This document shows, in pieces, positions 31,745-43,694 of a stretch of 64,000 nucleotides of DNA. The position numbers were made by a program, and so were the translations under genes. Below the pieces are notes generated by a model, which did no database searches, was not told the DNA's origin, and saw nothing but the letters and a program-made list of their open reading frames with translations. Source of the DNA: Melitaea cinxia. Lineage: Eukaryota > Arthropoda > Insecta > Lepidoptera > Nymphalidae. How positions within the stretch are numbered: position 1 is the stretch's first letter; each line of letters starts with the position of its first letter. Location of the stretch: the NCBI RefSeq assembly GCF_905220565.1, contig NC_059414.1:13700001-13764000 (forward strand). The letters are read 5' to 3'.

Positions 31745-32310
31745 AACATTTTATTTTCTGTCAATGGGTAACTTCGTTTGTGGGACTTTATTATAAATTT
31801 TTAAATACATAACTAAGAAACTAATCAATTGAAGAATTGTTAATTAATAATATTAATGATAAATGTGTACAATAAATCGTTTTATTAATATTTGTCTTGT
31901 GTTTGTTACTTTTATTGGTAACAAGCTTTATATTATGCAAGGCTATTACATTTTGTATGATAAGATTATACGTACAAAAAAAAAAAAGATGTAACAAAAA
32001 ACAACATACAATGTTTTTTTACAAAAAATATTTGTTTGATACAAAAAATACTATAAATATCGAAATATGACAAGTTTGCGCTGTTTTCTTACATTTATTG
32101 TTAAAATGTGACGTTTTTATTTCGTAACCCGTAGCACGTGCCGCTACGACGTAGAGCAACGATTAAATATATTGTAAATTTCTTTCAAAATTAAAGTATT
32201 ATTCATTATATTTATAAATATAATTTTTGGCAAATTTTCTTCCTCAAAATCTAGCCAGATTGAGGAAAAACCTCAATATTACAAAAGACAACAATATAAG
32301 TCGCAGGCGC
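31745..32310. other. Intergenic, no gene
   Basis: AT-rich, nothing recognised. Confidence 0.35.
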
Positions 32311-32314
32311 ATTT

Positions 32315-32490
32315 TGCATTGACACTGCCTTCTTTTCCGAGAGTTCGATTCCCGCGTCGATTATACGTGTATATATTAATATATTAATGTATGTATCGCT
32401 TATATCGCAGCTGCATCAGTCGTATAGTCAATACCTAAATCGCATGCATTAAGTTTACTTTAGGAGAAGACGACCGTGTGTACAATTAAC
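32315..32490 (+). mobile_element. tRNA-derived SINE family C, copy 2
   Basis: GAGAGTTCGATTCCCGCGTC (B box), then TTAAGTTTACTTTAGGAG and GACGACCGTGTGTA. Confidence 0.65.
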
Positions 32491-32601
32491 ATATTTAATA
32501 AAAAGAACTCCAAGGAAGACTGTTAAAATAGTAACGACGGCCTTATTGCTTAATTATGAGTATGAAAAAAATAAAAACCAAACTTGATAAAGTAATATCT
32601 A

Positions 32602-32884
32602 TCTATATTAATACGTGAAGCAAAAACTTTGTACCCCTTTTTACGAAAATTGCGCGGACGGAGGAGTATGAAATTTCGCACACATAGTTTAGAAGGAGTG
32701 CAGAATTCTAATATTTGTTTTTGATTATGCATAAAATTACATTAATCAATAAAAAAAATTACACACACTACTACGTATTTGACATCCACGCATATAATAT
32801 ACTCTTTTGCTTTGCTGCTAATTTATAAAGAAATAAATAAATTAATGAATTATGGTTGAATTTCGACCACTGGGCGACCACTAG
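32602..32884 (+). mobile_element. Non-autonomous Helitron, family J, 283 bp
   Basis: Starts TCTATATTAATACGTGAAGC after A, ends CTGGGCGACCACTAG before T. Contains TTGCGCGGACGGAGGAGTAT. A 60-codon ORF inside is not a gene. Confidence 0.85.
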
Positions 32885-33084
32885 TTATAACAGATACTTA
32901 TTAATAAAGAAATTGTAATTATAATAAATATTTATTTTTTATTTTTTATTTGTAACATTAAGAAAAGCATACATCAAATTATATTTACTTGCAAACCCCT
33001 TAAGCTTGTCCGCAAGTAACAGTCTCACACATAATTGCGAATATGGTATAGAATATAAAATAAAAATAAAATAATAAAATACTA

Positions 33085-33265
33085 AATAAAGTACGTGCTA
33101 TCTGCTCCGGGGACCATGGGTTCGATTGCCAACCTGACTCTGGATGTAATATATTTATAAGTATGTTTATCGAAAAAAATATATGTAGCTATACCAGTCG
33201 GCTGTTACCTATAACACAAGCATTAAGTTGCTTACTTTAGGAACAGACGACGGTGTGTGTATGTT
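33085..33265 (+). mobile_element. tRNA-derived SINE family C, copy 3 (5' truncated)
   Basis: CTGCTCCGGGGACCATGGG, TTCGATTGCC (damaged B box), CTATACCAGTCGGCTGTTAC, AAGTTGCTTACTTTAGGAAC. Confidence 0.75.
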
Positions 33266-33269
33266 TGAA

Positions 33270-33995
33270 ATATTTATTTATATTTTACTAATAAGAAATA
33301 TACAATACAAGAGATTCATCTTTAACCCCTTTTTCATATGGAAAATTTTTACCAGCAGTGGAACGTTTGCAGACTGATTTAATTCCGTTAGAAGAATAGG
33401 TATACAAATAAATAAAAAAACTGAAAATAATAAAACATTAAGAATAAAGCACTAAGCGCTGGCATTAAAGCGACACTTGCGCTAATCTGTGATAAAAACA
33501 ACGCTCACAATCAAGCACGACTCCTAATTAAAAGCTCTACTTCGTGAACGTCAGCTTTATTACTGTTTCAATGTATTACTCATACAGGCTGCTCGTATCA
33601 CCATCAGTAAATTATTAAAACAAAAAAACAAAAAAAAAAACTATTCACAACAATACTCTATACTTACATAGGTAATATAAAGTTATAGTTATTATTTTTA
33701 AGACTTTTTTTGTAATTAAACGTATCTATACAGCCTGTATAACTGTTGCGTATAGTTATATGATGTATGCTTAATACAACGTACGTTAATATGTCAAATG
33801 AATACATAGTATTAACAATGCGATGTGATGGCAACGCACACAATTAGGGACGTTCTACGTTCGCTTTGTTAGGGTGCAATCTTTTGATTAAAGTTTTTCA
33901 TTTTTATTAAAAATATCGATCTTGACTTGATTCTTGTTTTGATGTTTCATTAATTGTAAATTATGAGGTTACATTTTTGTTATTATTTTATATGT
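33270..33995. other. Intergenic, no gene
   Basis: AT-rich, nothing recognised. Confidence 0.35.
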
Positions 33996-33999
33996 GAAA

Positions 34000-34241
34000 T
34001 ATTCTGCTCAAAATGTAAACCAGTCCGACTGGAGAAGTACCTTGACCTTACAGAAGATCACAGCAAAATAATACTGATTTAAAGCAGTGTTGTGTTCCTG
34101 TGGTGAGTAAGGCGATCAGAGCTCTAGGGGTAGGGTCGCAACGCGCTTGCGGTGCTTTTAGTATTGTAGGCTTCCATAGGCTACGGTTATCGCTTACCAT
34201 CAGGTGATCCGTACGCTAGTTTGCCGACCTAGTTGTATTAA
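34000..34241 (-). repeat. Interspersed repeat family A copy 7
   Basis: GACCTTACAGAAGATCACAG, GTGTTGTGTTCCTGTGGTGA, CGCTTACCATCAGGTGATCC, TTTGCCGACCTAGTTG, then A-rich. Confidence 0.8.
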
Positions 34242-34249
34242 AAAAAAAG

Positions 34250-35710
34250 TAAAAATTAGACTATACAAGATGAGAATATAAGACTATAATTGTCAACGGT
34301 TAGGAAAAATCTTCTCATCCTATCAAAAAATGTCAATCTAAAAGTAATTTTTGAAATACTATTGCTATTCCAATAGTAATAATTTACTCTTTACTGTGAA
34401 ATAAGTCATAATAATAAACAGCACATATTCATAATTGTAGTCCTATTTATATTATAATAATTACAAAAGAAAGAAAATGATTAAAATCTATACCTCGAGA
34501 TCTTTAATTTGACAACATTTGTTGGAAATAAATTTCTTTAGGCGCATGTCGCATTGTCGAACAACAGAGCTACCTAGCGTGTATTATAGAAACTACAAAA
34601 ATTGTTACTTTAATATCGATTTTATTACGTTGTAAACTAATTAGATGGCGCTGGAACGGAAATCTAAAGCTTTAGATTTGTATAAATATAAACGAGACTT
34701 AAAAATTAGTTTGCCAAAGAAGTTACACTTCTGACACGTGTACTCTGTACGCACGCATAAAATTATAACATGCTTAAGTGATAAGGCTTACATATTTATT
34801 ATGTGTTCATAAAACATATCATAGGAATGTAGTTGTCTGTAGAATTATAGTCTTAAGTAGTATTAAAGTAATACCAATGAAATGCATAACAATGTTATTT
34901 ACTTTTTATAGTTATTGTTATGACATAGTTTGTGTACAATAAGAAAAAATCGATTTATTTACGAGAATATGGGGATGTAAAAATTCCCAAAGTCAGGTTG
35001 TAGTTAATATAAATCGACATACTATGATGTCAGATGGGAGACGTGATTGTCGAACAATATACTCGTTTATACCACTTTATTGCAGTTAGTTATTATTTTA
35101 TATGACACAGAGCGCTCCAAAACACAATTAAAATAATTTGCATACAAATGTATGTTTCTCTTCTGGATTTAGCACCCACCATAATAATAACGAGATTACA
35201 ATCGTTTCGAATTATTAACGAAAAAACCGTTTCCAAGCTCTAACCCTTTTCTGGTTCGGTACAGGACGGTATATGAAGCAGTCACAGCTTTAACTACATT
35301 TAAGAACAAACAGTATACAGTGAGACAAATTTAATATACAAAAATTATAAAAGATAAAAAAAAAATATTAAGACAGTGAAAATCTAGGATGCACTATAAC
35401 CATTTGAATGTACAACTCTCTCGTCCGACACAGCACTCGCTAGTGTGGGTGTATACGCTCGTGTGCGTGTTGTAATAGAGCGATGACGTGATTTCCTGCG
35501 CTGAGTTATTGCTACTGTACCGGCGCTAAATGCTCTGAGCGATGTGACTTTGTAATGACGTACCTTAATGGAATTAGACCAGTTATAATTTGATGAATTT
35601 GTTTATATGAAGATTAATTTTAAAAATACGTTTAAGCTATATTTGTGTAAGATTAATTAATGAAATATTTAACGCAGAAAAGTATTGTGTTTTTGATAAA
35701 AAATATTCTT
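34250..35710. other. Intergenic, partly unique
   Basis: 35400-35560 is less AT-rich (CTCGCTAGTGTGGGTG, CTCGTGTGCGTGTTG) with no ORF and no match in the window. The rest is AT-rich. Confidence 0.3.
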
Positions 35711-35715
35711 ATTCA

Positions 35716-36500
35716 ACTAGGTCGGCAAACAAACGTACGGCTCACCGGTGGGTAAGCGATTTTTTTTTTTTTTTACGTGGGGAAAATCCATCATGGATAC
35801 CCTCCAGCACGGGGACGCCAGAGGGTTATGTCAGACTCCTACTGACTAAAAAACCACCACGTGTGAGCAGTCGTCCGCCTGGGTGGGGCGAGATGGGGTC
35901 GCGTTAGCATTCGCCATCTCACCCCGGCGGTAGGCCCGGATAAAGCCTCCGGACCCCGGCACAATGGTTGCATGGTCTCGCTCACAACAAGGCCACCCCT
36001 TAGAAGTGTGGGGCCGTGTCGCCCGGCCGGCCGAAGTCCCCCGACTATCGGCCGGCGACCCCACTATTACGAGGGGGGGAGGAGGTGGGCAAACCGTCTC
36101 CTCCTTGCCCCCGTACGTCTGCGCCGGAGTGGGTCAGGGGAGACGTCATTCTCCCTGGCCCGCTCCGCGGTCTCCTTCTGCGTCATTACCTTTTCGCAGA
36201 AGGAGACCGCCACCTGCCACGATCTCTCACTGTCGAGCATGGGGGTAAGCGATTACCGCAGCCTATAGATGCCTACAATACCAGAAATATCACAATCGCG
36301 CTGCCGACCCTATCTCCAATCTCCAGGAGCTCTGATCTATATATGTGTGGTCTTACTCACCACATGAACACCACACTGCTTGAAAGCAGTTTTATTTAGC
36401 TGTGGTCTTCTGTAAGGTCCTCAGAGACGCCGAGGAACTTTCTCGGTCGGGCTGCTCCAAATTTGAGCAGGATATTTCCTGCTGTACCCTACGCAGTTAC
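35716..36500 (+). repeat. Interspersed repeat family A copy 8, split by a retroposon
   Basis: Left end CAACTAGGTCGGCAAAC to GGGTAAGCGATT (35761); resumes at 36243 with GGGTAAGCGATTACCGCAG and runs to CCCTACGCAGTTAC. The piece between is the GC-rich insert. Confidence 0.85.
35750..36254 (-). mobile_element. GC-rich A-tailed retroposon with 12-bp target-site duplication
   Basis: GGGTAAGCGATT at 35750-35761 and 36243-36254 frames an insert of about 481 bp. The insert has a T14 run at its left (an A tail on the minus strand), then ACGTGGGGAAAATCC. The same sequence, shorter and inverted, is at 53558-53714. It contains a perfect 16-bp hairpin (GCGGTCTCCTTCTGCG, 36167-36182, and its inverse, 36195-36210). 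The many ORFs here come from high GC and do not resemble proteins I know. Confidence 0.85.
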
Positions 36501-36504
36501 TCAA

Positions 36505-36870
36505 TTTGACATTGTTTTGTTGTAGAAAATAAACTTACATGCGCTTTTGTGCATATTGCATATTTAACAGTCAGATATTTTAAGTGCATTGTATAACATG
36601 AAATCCCATTGTATTTTCTTGGTAGCTCTTTGACTTTCATTAATGTTTTTTATACCTTTTGAACCTTAGTTTGGTTTGGTGAACATTGGTGAGTAATGTA
36701 CCTTTCTTTGAAACTTCATTTTTAAATGTTAACTTTAATAGAATTATAATACTATTTTTTTATATTATCATCCCGAAACGAACTCCTGAGCTTATCGATG
36801 TGATAAAAATATTTATTGTTATTCGTGCACATTATACGTAATTTTTTACATAGTAAGTGGGTAGATTCGA
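36505..36870. other. Intergenic, no gene
   Basis: AT-rich, nothing recognised. Confidence 0.35.
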
Positions 36871-36873
36871 CAA

Positions 36874-37161
36874 GGGGTCATTCAAATATTGCGTAAGCGC
36901 TAAAGGTGGGTGGGGGTCATTATTTTGCTTATTTTTGATGACATTACATCAGCAATATTTGTTTATTATTTCTGAATAGATTAATAATCTACTTCTTTTT
37001 CTGGTTAAAACGGCCAATGTCACGTAGAAGATTAATAATCTATATACCAATGTTTACGTAAGCATAGGGGGAAGGGGTAGGGTTTTGCTAAATACGGGAC
37101 ATGCGGGAAAAGGGGGTTAAAAATTAATAAAATTCTGCTTACGTAATACATGAATGACCCC
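36874..37161. mobile_element. MITE with about 25-bp imperfect terminal inverted repeats
   Basis: Left end GGGGTCATTCAAATATTGCG, right end (inverse) GGGGTCATTCATGTATTACG, both followed by TAAGC inward. No ORF. The inner word AGATTAATAATCTA occurs twice. Superfamily not assignable. Confidence 0.75.
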
Positions 37162-37164
37162 CAA

Positions 37165-37570
37165 GTCTTTAGATCACAATCATAACACCTGAACGTGTAC
37201 ATATCTTATCATAATACTTAAATTTTATATCATCAAATGATATTGATTGATTGTTTGATAAAAACAATCACTAATAAGTAATAATTAAAAAAAATTTTTA
37301 TACTCTGTGATAGTGATTCTTAAGTAATAATTTTATATAACAGCCATGTTTTCTTTATCGTAATAATTGTTACACGCTAATGCGTTGACTGCGTGAATTC
37401 GATTTATCAAAATAACAAACTGTTTAAAAGTAATTTATTGGTGGGAAATGTTAGTCGCATAGTTATATAATTATCTAATGGCTTTATATTTTAGTGTCTA
37501 AGAGTAAGTTAGTGTTGTACAGAGAATCTGTGAGTACATAGTTGAATTACTTTTTTATATATCTTTCACA
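37165..37570. other. Intergenic, no gene
   Basis: AT-rich, nothing recognised. Confidence 0.35.
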
Positions 37571-37573
37571 CAC

Positions 37574-37634
37574 ACACATGAGTTCACGCCATTTTTGGCG
37601 CGAATGATGAAATGATGATGATGATGATGATGAT
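37574..37634 (+). mobile_element. Family H retroposon fragment with (GAT)n tail
   Basis: ATGAGTTCACGCCATTTTTG, GCGCGAATGATGAAATG, then (ATG)n. Confidence 0.7.
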
Positions 37635-37639
37635 ATATT

Positions 37640-38995
37640 TTAAAGATACATTGGTTCTAGCACTGACTTCCGCCAGCCGATTGTTAAGTGTCATCCATTA
37701 ATCACGTGAGGTACATAAGGAGCGGTGCGTGAGGGGGTGTTCAGAAAAATATCACAAAATGTCAGAAGGAGGAGGGGGATTTTCGATAAGCACGTAACTT
37801 CTAATCCTAAAAAAAAAAACAACCGACAAACCGCCTGCAAACTTTATGCCTGTTTAAAAGTTTGTATCATGATTTTTTTTTAAATCGGGTCATAAGTATT
37901 GAAAGAATATTCTGGAAATTTTAATTTACTTTGCACAAAAACATACATGCGATTTTTAGATAGCGGGTGGGCTGTCTTAATACTTATCAAATATCACCTA
38001 GGGGGGTATTGGGTCAAAAAGGTACTAAAATATCATGTAATTGATAGACGACCACTTACGTACGAGTTGTCATTAAGTTGCCTACCTCAGATACCGTGTG
38101 TTTATGTAAAACATTTTTAATCAGGGCAATTACTTTGTTATCGACTGCGAATCTCAAGGTCAGATTACATACAGCTTGTTATTTTTCAAATTGCTTATAA
38201 AATCGTTCACTTAGCAGATCATTAAAGATTTGTTTATCATTTAGTCGTTTTGAGACAATGATACGACGTTACCATTTTATGAGTGATCATAATTTCAAAC
38301 TTGATAAAACTTAAGATTTCAAATCATTATAAAATTTATTCCATTTTATTTTTATTTTATTTTATTTTGATTTATTTTGAAAACAGACAGTGTACAGAGA
38401 CTTAGTTTAAAGCTAATTACATAAAAAAGAAAATAAAAATACACCACTTAAAAGTTTTCACATACGGTTGTTACATAAAAAAAACTAGAGCTTGTACAGT
38501 AAGTAATGACTAATATAAAACAATTGCACAGCGTTCAATTAAACATATTTACAAGTTATATAGAATTACGTTAATCCAGTGCTTTTTCAACACAAAACCT
38601 ACTTTAAAGCTGTTACACAAAAGATTCATACGTTTATACATACAGTTGCTAAATAAAGACCAAAGCTTGAACTGCAGGTAATGATTAATATAATAATAAA
38701 TTGCTTAATACACACAACAGCTTTAAGAAATCGCGTCAAACCAGTGCCTTGTCATAGTTCTTTTTAGAACATCATTATGTATAAATACTTGCGCGTAGAT
38801 ACTATTTATGTCAATAATTGCAATTTTTTATTTATTTATGTCATCAATTATCAGTAACTGCCAACCCTCTTTAAAACAGCATAGTGGATTAAGCCCAGTA
38901 GTGGGATATTACACGCTAAAGCTATCCTATATATTTATTTACATTATGGAGTTTTTCTTTTGAGTTTTCACTTCGAAGATTTTGCAATGCTTTAA
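37640..38995. other. Intergenic; small SINE B scrap
   Basis: 38872-38925 has ACAGCATAGTGGATTAAGCC and CAGTAGTGGGATATTACACG, the 3' end of SINE B on the plus strand. 37690-37800 is G-rich unique sequence. No gene. Confidence 0.45.
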
Positions 38996-38999
38996 AACA

Positions 39000-39440
39000 A
39001 AAGTCTTCGAGCAACGTGTCCTGACTGTTTTGACATACGGTGAAAAGACGTGAATTCACACTGATGAAGGAGCTATTCTACAAGTTTGAAAGGAACGGGC
39101 TATGCTTGGGATCCGTCTCAAAGATAGGATCATAAATGAAACTATCCGGGAGAGAACGATAGCAACCGATATAGACCACATTATTAGCAAGTTGAAATGG
39201 CAGTAAATTGGTCGTGTGTGTCGCAAGGCTGATGGCCGCTGGAGCAGGCATGTCTTAGAGTGGAGATCGCATGTAGGCAAACCCAGCATACTACCCAGAA
39301 CTACTTCCGGCCCACTGGAACTACGTCCTTGACATAGGATTGCTGGTGGATGCTGGATGTGGACTGCGGAAATCCGGAAAATTTGAGGCGAGCTTGGGGA
39401 AGTCTATGTCCATCAGTAGACTGCGATAGCAGAAGTGAAG
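39000..39440 (+). pseudogene. RTE-type LINE relic (reverse transcriptase C-terminus and 3' end)
   Basis: Translated in one frame with stops: TYGEKT, then FERNGLCLGS, KLSG.., ATDIDHIISKLKWQ, stop, IGRVCRKADGRWSRHVLEWR, then after a frame change RIAGGCWMW and GEVYVHQ-stop-TAIAEVK. These are the typical blocks of RTE C-termini (SLR.., LKWQWAGH, DGRW..VLEW). Several stops and at least one frameshift: long dead. Confidence 0.75.
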
Positions 39441-39699
39441 ATAGTCCAGTGGGTATGTAGGGATAAAAAGTAGCCTATGTGTCATTCTGGATCTTCTGCT
39501 GTTTACGTACTACGTTTGATTTCAATTTTTTGAGTAGTGTTGCTTGAAACTTACATTTTGCGCATTTATAATATTCGTTGGACGTTATAAAAGTACAACT
39601 TTATGTAGATTGAAATGAATTCCTAAGCAATAATACGGACGTCGTGTTAAAGTTACAGCATTCGCCCACCGAGGGGTGGAGAAGGCAACAACTCATAAA

Positions 39700-40001
39700 A
39701 TTAAGCGATTTGGATGTGAGTTAGTCTAACTGTGAGGATCGCCGCGTTAACAGCTCCGATTTCGTCTCGCTCGCACTCGGCGCCCGCTCGGAACACGCTC
39801 GGAAACATTTCGGCAGTCGATCGGTTCCACGAACTACATCGTTACAATGCGTTGACACTACAGAAGTGGCATAATTGACTCGAATTGTTCTCTAATTGTT
39901 TTTAAACGGTTCTTAATCTGTGTTGTTTTTTTTTTATTGTTGTATTATTAATATAGGTTCTTTTTGTGTTGTGATTGATACGGATATCAAACCTGTTTGG
40001 T
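39700..40001 (+). promoter_or_regulatory. Possible non-coding first exon and promoter
   Basis: 39740-39850 is clearly GC-richer (CGCCGCGTTAACAGCTCCG, CTCGCTCGCACTCGGCGCC) than all around it and matches no repeat in the window. At 39994-40006 ATCAAACCTGTTTG/GTGAGTAAT gives a very good splice donor on the plus strand. The next good plus-strand acceptor tied to coding sequence is at 54692, so this may be the untranslated first exon of the gene at 54844. Inference only. Confidence 0.35.
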
Positions 40002-40009
40002 GAGTAATT

Positions 40010-41090
40010 TATGTTTTAATTGAAGTTTGTTTCTGATTACGTTAATGACATTTAATTTTTTATTATTAGTTATATTTTTTGAAGGTTTCATTAAATGTCG
40101 AACTTTCTTTTTAACGTAGGTACAAACAGGTTGAGAATATTGTTTTGATACAATTATTATCAGGTAATTACTTAATATAATGAAATAATTGATTGAATAA
40201 TTGATTGATTGATCATAATTGATTTTTTAAAAGATTATCTCAACAGTTGAATACTGATAATACGTCTAGACCTTTTTGATAAATAATAATTTAATTAAAA
40301 ATATTTATATTATTAAAATGATTTAATTTTTATGTCATATAAAATAACGCATGTCTTTATAAAATTTGTAAATGATAATTAGGATTTTTTATCTAAACGA
40401 AACGGAAAAGAGGCGTTTTTGGCGGGATCGCATTTAGTATTTTTCCTTGAATTATAAATCGAAAATAGTTTATTAGACTTGTGAATAGTCTCTTTAAATC
40501 GATTACAAATGTTACAGCATTATTAAAAACAGCAAGAATCACTTTTTTTTGATATATTTTTATCATTGGAAAGTATAAAAACTGATATTTTGATGTTTCA
40601 ATATAACGATTTGAATTTTAAAAGTCTGTTACATTATTAATATAGTCGTTATAATATAAAGCTAGAGATATTGTTTTTATTAAGCGCGCCAAAATTAGGA
40701 CCTGTTGGTTCGAATTGAAAAAATATTTCAGTGTTTGATAGTCCATTTATCAAGGAAGGCTATAGGCTATATAACATCACGCTATGATAAATAGGAGCGG
40801 AGCATTAATAATAAATGTAGCAAAAACCGTACAAATTTACACCTTTTGAAAGAATATGCAGATGGTTTGTAACACCTTAGCATTATGGTATAATTTCAAA
40901 ATTGCGATGTGACGGAAATCGCGGGAAGTAAGCAGTCAATAGTAATGCTTGTCAGAGAAATGAGCTTTGGTTGTAATTAGCTTTTAAGAAGTTTATCAAC
41001 TTATTTTATTGTTTCTTTTCGAACTTTAAGAGTTTACGAGGCTTTGTTCTCTGTTGATCTCGATATCTGTAAATTAAGCTCATATATTAC
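40010..41090. other. AT-rich, no gene (intron if the first-exon idea holds)
   Basis: Nothing recognised except a Helitron-like inner scrap near 40730-40830. Confidence 0.35.
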
Positions 41091-41091
41091 T

Positions 41092-41320
41092 CGACTAGAC
41101 CGTTGGCGCAGTTTGTAATGACCCTGGTTTCTGCTCTGGGGGTTGTGGTTTCGATTCCCACCGCGAGTATGAGTGTAATATATATATTTATTGATATATG
41201 TATTATTTATATGTATGTTTATCGGAAAAAAAAATGTAGCTATACCAGTGGGCTGTTACCTATAACACAAGCATTAACTTACTTACTGTAGGAACGGATG
41301 ACCGTGTGTATGTTGTAGAT
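41092..41320 (+). mobile_element. tRNA-derived SINE family C, copy 4, with A and B boxes
   Basis: GTTGGCGCAGTTTGTAATGA (A-box region), CTGCTCTGGGGGTTGTGG, TTTCGATTCCCACCGC (B box), then AATATATATATTTATTG, GCTATACCAGTGGGCTG and the 3' part ACTGTAGGAACGGATGACCG. Confidence 0.8.
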
Positions 41321-41324
41321 ATTT

Positions 41325-41705
41325 ATTTATTTAAATTTTTTTAATTTTTTTACTGGTCAACAATTATTTACAACAGTACAAATAATTTACAATACACATT
41401 TCTATAATTGTAGTGACAGTATAACAATTACTCAGGTAATCTCTACATCAGCGTTCTCAACCTTTTAGTGATGAGGAGCCATTTGATAAACTGTCTGTAT
41501 TTTGCTGCGGACCGCCAACTGTTTGGCGGTAAAATCTAGAGCGCTTTGTTATTTAGTACAGCTCAAATTATTATTATTCAGTTCAAGAAGTTTCTAGGTG
41601 TATGTTGGTAATCTATCTATTTTGTTTTTACTAATTTAATAATTAAAGCAGCGATAATAATACGGTATAAAACTAACGAATGAAGTAAAAGTTGTGTTTG
41701 TTCGC
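41325..41705. other. Intergenic, no gene
   Basis: AT-rich, with a unique block 41440-41540 (AGCGTTCTCAACCTTTTAG). Nothing recognised. Confidence 0.3.
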
Positions 41706-41712
41706 AAACGAA

Positions 41713-41945
41713 AAAAAAAAACCGACTTCAATTACATCGACTAGTAATAAAACGAAGGTAGACGAAAAAATGGTCAAGTAAATATGGATTATTCCAGGTA
41801 ACTCAAAAAGTACCTATCAGATCTCAACTAAATTTAAATGGGACCACATTAAGAGTGCCAGCTAATAAATAAAAAGAGAATGATTAAAATCAGTACATCC
41901 AGTAAAAACTTACGAGGTAACACACATAAATATTAGATCGTCCAA
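41713..41945 (+). mobile_element. MITE family M1 copy lacking its right end
   Basis: AACCGACTTCAATTACATCG, GGTAACTCAAAAAGTACC, ATCAGTACATCCAGTAAAAA follow the order of 45934-46187, but the terminal TTGAAGTCGGTT is absent. Confidence 0.75.
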
Positions 41946-42451
41946 GTTAGAAAAATTGCACATAAAATAATAACTACTGACCCAAACTGTATTGTACTTT
42001 CTTCTTTTGTCTTCTTCTTCTTTTGTTTTTTAAAAAGTCGGGATAAAAGTAGCCTTTGTGGTAGACTAACCTATCTACGTGCTAACTTTCATCATAATCA
42101 GTTCAGTAGTTTACGTGATAGAGTAACAAATATCTACCCTCACAAACTTTAATTTTTACTGTTAACTGGACTAAGATGTGATATAGAAATAATTTTAAAT
42201 TTTGTATCAAACTATGTTTTAAAAATACTATTAATTAGATTTATTATTTCAAATAAAAATGGTACCTGTACAATGGTACATAGAGGTGGTTACAGTTTAT
42301 TTTTTTAATTTAAAAATAACGTTAATTACAATCGTATTTTTTTCAGTCTCTTTTTATGATTTGTCAAAATTATTGTATCACATCATTTGTATCACATCAT
42401 TTTGTAAGTTGGAGTACTGGATTGTACAAATGTTTTAAATTCATTTGTATA

Positions 42452-42993
42452 CTAGCTGGTACCCGCGACTTCGTCTGCGCAGGATTAGTAAGTACTTCGA
42501 GTAGCTTATTATCTTCTCAATATTTATCTTTATACGAAAATTTATCAAAATTGGTTCCGCGACATATAAATCAATTTGTTACTACCAAATGTGCATTAGA
42601 AATTAATATAGTATCAATTTTTATTGTATTTATGGTTCACTGTTTTTGCGATAGTGGCTTAGTTATAAAAGATAGATATAATTATGTTGTCGGACTTTTT
42701 TTAGGACTAATTAAGATATATATATTACCTATATACGTGTAAACTCTACGTTTTTGCAGCGTACGCCAGAATAGCTCGCAGATGGCAGATTTTTTCCGAC
42801 TCACTTGACAATTATCGTTATATTTTGGAACATTCACACACTATCCTTAAAAATTATAGCCTATGTGTTATTCTAATGTATAAACTATATTATTGTTAGC
42901 TTTCATTAAAATCCATTCGGTAGTTTTTGCGTGAAAGAGGAACAAACATCCATAAATCCATTCATACAAACTTTCGCGTTTATAATATTAGTG
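42452..42993 (-). mobile_element. Helitron, about 540 bp
   Basis: Plus strand begins CTAGCTGGTACCCGCGACTT CGTC (inverse of the 3' hairpin end) and ends TTTATAATATTAGTG (inverse of the 5' end). The 128-codon frame at 42356-42742 runs in from outside and is not a gene. Confidence 0.7.
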
Positions 42994-43092
42994 TTTCCTT
43001 TAATTTGGTTCTGTGAAAATTGCGATAGCACTTTAAAATATTATCGTTTATCAAGAGATTATTTAATACTTTTTTCATTTATATTAAAAAAA

Positions 43093-43440
43093 CTAGCTGT
43101 GCGCCGCGGTTTCACCCGCGTTAATTTGAGAAATGTAGTTGCCTATAACCTTCATCACTATATCTCTATATCTTCTGATGATTGTCCCATAAAAATTCAA
43201 CAAAATTATCTAAACAAAAAGAGTTTGATCGCAAAAATTGTCATATTTAATAAAAAATGTTTGAGTATTTCATATCTATCTGGGCGGACATGGTAAACAT
43301 GGTTATTCCCGCGTAAAACCCCGATTTAGCGGAAATTTTGGGATAAAAAGGAGCCTAAGTTTTGCCCCCCAACCTTTTTTGTCTGAAGATAAGCCAACAG
43401 AAGGACAGACAGACAGACAAAAATTGGAGACTACGGTACG
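43093..43440 (-). mobile_element. Helitron 3' part
   Basis: CTAGCTGTGCGCCGCGGTTT CACCCGCG begins it; inner blocks GGGATAAAAAGGAGCCTAAG and CAGACAGACAGAC. The 5' end is not clear. Confidence 0.6.
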
Positions 43441-43694
43441 GTAAGGGAAATGAGGATTATAATAATAATAGTTATAATAATAGATAATATCGTGGTTCTG
43501 CGACTTGTCAGATCAAAGGGTTTGACGGTGCACACAATTTTTTATGTAAAGCTAGAACATCAAGTTTGAATTTACCATCTAATGATCAGGAAATACAGGC
43601 ACCACGCGTGCCCAAAGTGTTCGTATACTGGAGCTAGTAAAAACCTGTATTCTTTAAGTAATTCCAAACACCTGTGTCTAATTTTTTTATTGGG

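Noticed and set aside
35846..36399. Several GC-rich ORFs of 72-127 codons
   Set aside because: They overlap in different frames inside a retroposon; no protein family features.
41092..41180. Possible true tRNA gene (A and B boxes)
   Set aside because: Box spacing fits, but the sequence does not close into a cloverleaf and belongs to a repeated SINE family.
42356..42742. 128-codon ORF
   Set aside because: It crosses the end of a Helitron at 42452.
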